The translations under genes and the position numbers were made by a program. Shown here piece by piece: positions 59,409 through 64,000 of a stretch of DNA of 64,000 bases (its first letter is position 1; the number at the start of each line of letters is the position of its first letter). The DNA is from Raphanus sativus. Lineage: Eukaryota; Streptophyta; Magnoliopsida; Brassicales; Brassicaceae. The notes under the pieces are model-generated. The model ran no database searches. It saw nothing but the letters and a program-made list of their open reading frames with translations, and was not told the DNA's origin. The stretch covers positions 22,982,800 through 23,046,799 of the forward strand of contig NC_079518.1 of NCBI RefSeq assembly GCF_000801105.2, given 5' to 3'.

Positions 59409-59710
59409 GTTTTTTTTTTGTTTCGACTACATTTTCACATTTTTCGTTGAACCATAAGAAGGTGATTATTAATTAAAAAAATTATGCGTAGCCAACTTTT
59501 ACAAAAACTTTACCTTAAAAAACTATGAATAACTTCTTTATAATCTTCGAATCACAATTATTTTATTTTTCTTCTACATGTGTGATCATTTTTATTAATA
59601 ATTTAACAAGTGTATAACCCACAAAGTTCCTAAGCAGATGATTGGTATGTTTTAGGTTTTATGTATATTTGAATAGTGATTCATTCTGCAGATGCAGTAA
59701 TTTGCCCACA

Positions 59711-59876
59711 TCTATCTTATTAAAGTAGAAGTACTTTAAACTTTTGTTTGGTAATAGGGATAGGAGTCTTTAAAAAAATTAAATTTTGTTTGGTAACAAA
59801 GATATTAAAGAATTTTGTCTTTTCCTTATTTAAATGATAGATTTAAGTATTTAATGTCTTTTCCTAATTTAAATAA
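59711..59876 (+). mobile_element. Helitron 5'-end fragment
   Basis: TCTATCTTATTAAAGTAGAA after A59710 has the same 5' terminus as the Helitrons at 16012 and 18277. It runs only about 165 bp before ECA1-like spacer sequence resumes; no CTAG end. It marks the right border of array segment J. Confidence 0.6.
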
Positions 59877-60922
59877 TAAATAACAACAAAGGGGAGGATC
59901 ATTTTCATATTCAGGTCTAATTTTACAACAATTTGAAAGAAAATCAATTCATCATTTTCCCTATGGATAAATAATATTCTTTATTTTGTCTTTTTTTGTT
60001 TCATAAAAATATATAATTTTTTTGTTTTCAAGGTAACCTTATTACTTATGTACCCATTTAACTCATATTAATTAACATAACTACTATATATATATATATA
60101 TTTCTTTCCTTTTGTATACTATAAAATATGTGAGAATTCTAAAACCACAATCTTTGTGAAAAGAGTGAAACTTATCCACTATAAAGTTTCACTTGTGAAA
60201 ACTCAAGACTTGTCTTGGAACATGTGTATCTCTATGTTGGCTTGTGCATTTACTATCTAAATCAGAGGAAGCATATAGTTATATAGAAAAATATTCCATT
60301 TTGCTATATGTGTTTTAATAACTAAATTGTTTCTAAATAATGTTTTTTTCCTTTTAAAGAATTCACCACCTAAAGGAGCCAATCTAGTTAGCCTGTTTAA
60401 ATGGTTATTTTCTACAAAATTATATTCAAAACCATATTATTAAATGTTTTATTATCATGATCTCTCTCCTCAAAAAATAATTTATTTTGATAATTGAAAA
60501 ATAGTTTAGAGTTTAAGCATATAGAGAGCCAAAATACCATCAAGACTCTATAAGATGGTAGATTACCCCTGGCTTCAAGAGAGTGCGAGAAAGGTAGCTA
60601 TTTAGCTTAGACGGGAAATGATTTGAAACAATAGTATTGAAGCAAAACAAAACTGTATACTTTAGACTAATCTTATCAGTTTTTTCATGACTTAAGAGTC
60701 CACCAGTTATATTTAATAATGTTAGTCTCATTGGTTTCTGCTTTGTATTATTTGAAAACAGGTAATTAAGTTTCACATAAAAGTACAAAGACGTTTCTAT
60801 AGCTTCTTTCCTTTCAATATAAATAGACAGAGGATTGTACAATATGTTCATCAATCAAAATACAAAATCGATAAAGACTCATATATTTGAAGAAATATTT
60901 CTTCTTATTCCCTTATATCATA
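59877..60922. repeat. ECA1-like spacer, right part, upstream of copy 4
   Basis: Resumes at AAATAACAACAAAGGGGAGG, overlapping what is already present at 55207 onward, so some 200-290 bp of spacer are duplicated around segment J. Includes the promoter of copy 4 with a TATA box near 60819. No other gene. Confidence 0.8.
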
Positions 60923-61285
60923 ATGTCTATTAAACATGTCTGGTTCCTAATGGTGGTTGTGGGTTTTGTAGTCTCTGCCAATGCTCAATTACCCCAGTTT
61001 CCCATCCCATTTCCTTTTCCACTCCCATTACAACCAAGTCCCGGTATTCCAGGATTAACTGATGTAGCAAAATGTTGGTCTTCAGTGATGAATGTTCCAG
61101 GGTGCACTATAGAGATTTATACATCCTTACTCACAAGAAAATTCGGACTTATAGGCCCTACTTGTTGAAAAGCATTCTTGGAAGCCTAAGCCAATTGCTT
61201 GACGAAATTTGCAATCTATCCACTTTTTACTCTCAAAGAACAATGTTCAAGAGTTGGTAGTGCAGCTCCTCCTACCACAAAATAG
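60923..61285 (+). pseudogene. ECA1/prolamin-like gene copy 4, truncated by stops
   Basis: ATG at 60923 gives an intact signal peptide and Pro-rich spacer and the first two cysteines. The second Cys of the CC pair is then TGA (GPTC-stop, 61166-61168). Three of the six cysteines lie after this point. A second stop (GAA to TAA) and other changes follow. An 81-residue truncated product is possible but would lack the disulfide core. Confidence 0.88.
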
Positions 61286-61766
61286 ATTTTACATTAATAG
61301 AAATAATAGCTATGTCATTTTTATTTCACAACTTATTTTCATATTATAGCTAAATTCTACAGTGTAACACTCCAAACATATGATTCTATAAAAAGCATTT
61401 TAGAAGTAATAAATTTCCCGAATTTGCTTTTAAATTAACCATGTGGTTCATGCCTCTGAAAATTCAAAAACTAATCTTAATTACAAAAAAGTACATAAAT
61501 TAAACCAAAAAATAAAACAATACTATTCAATATATGGGAAAGTAAATGGGTTGCATCTAAAAAGTAAATAAAAATAACAACAAAGGGGAGGATCATTTTC
61601 ATATTCAGGTCTAATCCTACAACAATTTGAGGGAAATCAATTCATCATTTTCCCTAAAGCTAAATAATATTCCTTAATTTTGTCTTTTTCGTTTCATAAA
61701 AAAAAATTTCTTTGTTTTTCAAGGTTACCTTATTACTTATGTACCCATTTAACTCATATTAATTAA

Positions 61767-61839
<73 letters not shown>

Positions 61840-62192
61840 TTTCCCTTTGTATACTATATATCAAAACATGATTGTTTTTGGTGTTGTCATTTGAGTATAA
61901 AATAGGTGAGAATTCCAAAACCGCAATCTTTGTGAAACATAGTGAAACTTATCCACTATAAGATTTCACTTGTGAACACTCAAGACTTGTCTTGGAACAT
62001 GTGTATCTCTATGTTGGCATGTGCATTTACTATCTAAATCAGAGGAAGCATATAGAAAAATATTTCCTTTCGCTATATATGTTTTAATAACTAAATTGTT
62101 TCTAAATAATGTTTTTTTCCTTTTAAAGAATTCACCACCTAAAGGAGCCAATGTAGATAGCCTGTTTAAATTGTAATTTTTATATAATTATC
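61286..62192. repeat. ECA1-like downstream spacer, last copy
   Basis: Repeats the spacer sequence (AAATAACAACAAAGGGGAGG near 61573, TCAAGACTTGTCTTGGAACA near 61980) with a long (TA)n run at 61771-61836. Ends near 62190. No gene. Confidence 0.8.
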
Positions 62193-62401
62193 AGGGGTGG
62201 GCGTTTCGGTTTAGTTTCGGGTTCGGTTTGGTTTGGGTAATTTGGGTTTTATAAAACTCAAACCAATTAAAACCAAAGTAGCTTTAGTTTTGGTTCGGTT
62301 TGGGTTTAATTTGGTTCGGTTCAGTTTGGTTTGGTTTAGATTTAGTTCGGTTTACATTATTATGGTCTAGTTTGGTTCGGTGTAGTTCAGGTTGGTTATA
62401 A
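62193..62401. repeat. GGTTCGGTTTGG degenerate repeat
   Basis: Starts GGGGTGGGCGTTTCGG and continues as GGTTTGGTTTGGGT/GGTTCGGTTT words for about 200 bp, with an AACCAAATTAAACC-type complement in the middle. A common plant dispersed repeat style; non-coding. Confidence 0.7.
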
Positions 62402-62502
62402 AATATAAAGGCATCAGTTTTATACTTTTATTAAAAAACTAATCAACTCATAAACGATAGAGTGAGAATATAAATACTTATACTACATGATTTTATATAT
62501 AA

Positions 62503-64000
62503 CTAGGGTCGGCCCGCCCTTCGGGCGGGATGTTAAAATTGAACAAATTTTAGGATAGTTAGTAGGTAATGAGTGGTTAATTTGAATTCGTATATAGCTA
62601 GATTTGCAAGAAAATAAAGAAAAAGTGTATGTAGTTGAAGCAAAGTAGGTGATTTTGTAGGATTTATTAGTATCATATTAGAGTTTTTTAGAAGATTAGT
62701 GGTTTATAGATTTTATAAGGATACAAAAATTTAAAGACAATCATGCACTACTGAATTACTGATTTTAACTTCCTTGGTAAATTTATATAATATTTGTTTT
62801 GCGATGCTTAAATATTAATTCAAATCACGTTTTTATATGTTTTTAATAAATCTCATAGAAAATGCAAAAATGATGTTACCAAAGTGTTAGGTAAAATAAA
62901 ATAAATGTTGTATGTCCGAGTGAATATTCATAATATTTGAAAAATTAAGACGGTTATAGCAGAATAACTTGACCCGTTAAACAGCTAAATGCAGTCAAAA
63001 CACCACATAGACTTGCACTCGATCTTATTGATGCAACGATTTTTTTAAGGAGATTAGAGTAACTGTGATATGTGAAAGTCTCGTGACTTCTTTCAGAGTG
63101 TCCAACATCATCATCTTGGGACTTCTCAGTAGGCATCTCGGTGGTTGCACGGAGACCATTTAGTTCAGTTACCTTCCCACGGCATAGAAACTATGCAGTC
63201 TGCAAATGTATCAGTCAATAACAGGAAACTTAAAATAGAGTTAGAGGAGAGTTGTAAGAATAAGATTGAGGCTAACCTCGGGGGTGAACTCAGCACATAA
63301 GCATCAGCTCTGGTAGTGTTATCGACTCAATCTTCTTGACACCTCCATCTTGCGTATAAGTAGAGGACTCACTGGCGCAGTTTGCATCAGCCTGAGTAAA
63401 GGAAAGAGAAAGGTGAGTGAAACCAATTTCAAATTGACAAATAAAGAAGCCAGAGACAATGCCTATATACTAACACTTTCAGGTAACCGACGCATGTGCT
63501 ACTCTCCTTGTCGAAGGAGAAAGTTCAAGAAGCTGAATTTAGGAAGAGTCGGCCTGCAAATAAATGGTTCTTGTTAGACGCTTATGTGAATGACTATATA
63601 TGTAAACGCATAGAATCAGATATTCATAGCTATACCTCCAAGCATTTTCATATCAATGTTTGTCACAAGACTCACAACTATGACCTTTGGCTTAAAACCA
63701 GTCGAGCCTAATTTAGTACATAGTTGCACGGCGAGGCCATTGAAAACACTAACTCACCGTTTTGCAACTGCATGGTATAAGTGTATAAAACAAACCTAGA
63801 TAAATGGCCGGAAGCAATAATTTATTTTTGAGAGTATAACAACATAAAGGGGATACAAAGGTCTGACCTGTGAATGCGGATGACTGCCATAACACGTTGA
63901 GTGGTCTGGGTTTCTTTATTGTAAGTTGTATTTATTCCCATGACTTCACCTACGATATCTCTGGAACTAAACGTTAGGAGTTATGTCAATTTATGTAAAT
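62503..64000 (-). mobile_element. Helitron 3' portion, minus strand, running off the window
   Basis: On the minus strand it ends CTAG at 62503-62506, followed by host T. A perfect CCCGCCC-GAA-GGGCGGG hairpin (62513-62529 on the plus strand) comes just before the terminus. The RPA1-like pseudogene at 63160-63980 lies inside. The 5' TC end must be beyond 64000. 62530-63150 has no recognised gene. Confidence 0.8.
63160..63980 (-). pseudogene. RPA1-like (DUF223) pseudogene with introns
   Basis: Minus-strand exons in order. About 63975-63868: SSRDIVGEVMGINTTYNKE, TQRVMAVIRIH, with a GT donor. 63707-63636: STGFKPKVIVVSLVTNIDMK, with AG and GT borders. 63553-63488: RLFLNSAS, TGA stop, TFSFDKESS. 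From 63391: ADANCASESSTYTQDGG, KKIESITLPEL. A short exon follows near 63200 (CIVSMPWE). This matches the second OB-fold of plant RPA1-like proteins (the DIIG...V, KVIVVT and GGRLFLNATS...FDKE pattern). The stop in the SAS*TF segment and the probable stop after LMLMC indicate a dead gene. It is a Helitron passenger, as are the other three RPA1-like loci in the window. Confidence 0.8.

Larger units (their letters stand above)
55521..59710. repeat. POLD1/copia array segment J inside the ECA1-like cluster
   Basis: One full period (3901 bp) plus about 290 bp: 55521-55811 is repeated at 59422-59710. Order from the left: post-POLD1 filler, subrepeats, copia fragment, antisense ORF, unit end, TATCACATTATAGG at 58098, POLD1 fragment, filler again. 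The segment ends are therefore permuted relative to the units of the main array. It lies between ECA1-like copies 3 and 4. Confidence 0.9.

Overview
This is plant nuclear DNA, almost certainly from a Brassicaceae species (an Arabidopsis or Brassica relative). It is AT-rich and intron-bearing. It contains Helitrons with TC...CTAG termini and captured RPA1-like (DUF223 OB-fold) exons, a plant LINE, Ty1/copia debris, MULE-type inverted-repeat elements, a type I MADS-box gene and a cluster of ECA1/prolamin-like (egg-cell-secreted type) genes. Only two stretches look like possibly working protein genes: the MADS-like ORF at 25184-25708 (+) and one ECA1-like gene at 54573-54935 (+). Nearly everything else is pseudogene, transposon or repeat.

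The most unusual component is a composite tandem repeat with a period of about 3.9 kb (units at 7533, 11770, 26041, 34630, 38633, 42532, 45401, 49297 and 55521). Full units carry, in order: (i) a decayed 3' end of a DNA polymerase delta catalytic subunit gene (POLD1), with remnants of about six exons running to the WSF-stop C-terminus; (ii) roughly 91-bp AT-rich subrepeats; (iii) a frameshifted Ty1/copia reverse transcriptase fragment; (iv) a 60-codon antisense ORF that stays open in most copies. The informative POLD1 copies share the same Trp-to-stop change, so the fragment was already dead when it was amplified.

Layout. 32-15370: segment X1 (RPA1-like first exon plus a 5'-truncated LINE), a 5'-truncated Helitron (3869-7532) containing a telomere-motif-rich MULE-type element (6727-7470), then units A and B. 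15371-21977: Helitrons, including a 5.2-kb minus-strand one (16767-21977) that contains two more nested in each other. 21978-50320: segment X2, the second copy of X1 but with the MADS gene; unit D; a 5.98-kb Helitron (28653-34629) that splits unit D from unit E and holds two more inverted-repeat elements; then units E to I. 50320-62190: four tandem ECA1-like copies (one intact, three broken), with a 4.2-kb piece of the POLD1/copia array lodged between copies 3 and 4. 62193-64000: a GGTTCGG-rich dispersed repeat, then the 3' end of a minus-strand Helitron with a spliced RPA1-like pseudogene.

Comparing paralogous segments gives empty sites for three insertions, so their order can be worked out. 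The LINE and the 6-kb Helitron predate the X1/X2 duplication. The 5.2-kb Helitron and the telomere-motif element came after it. All protein identities rest on motif recognition from memory; no database search was possible.
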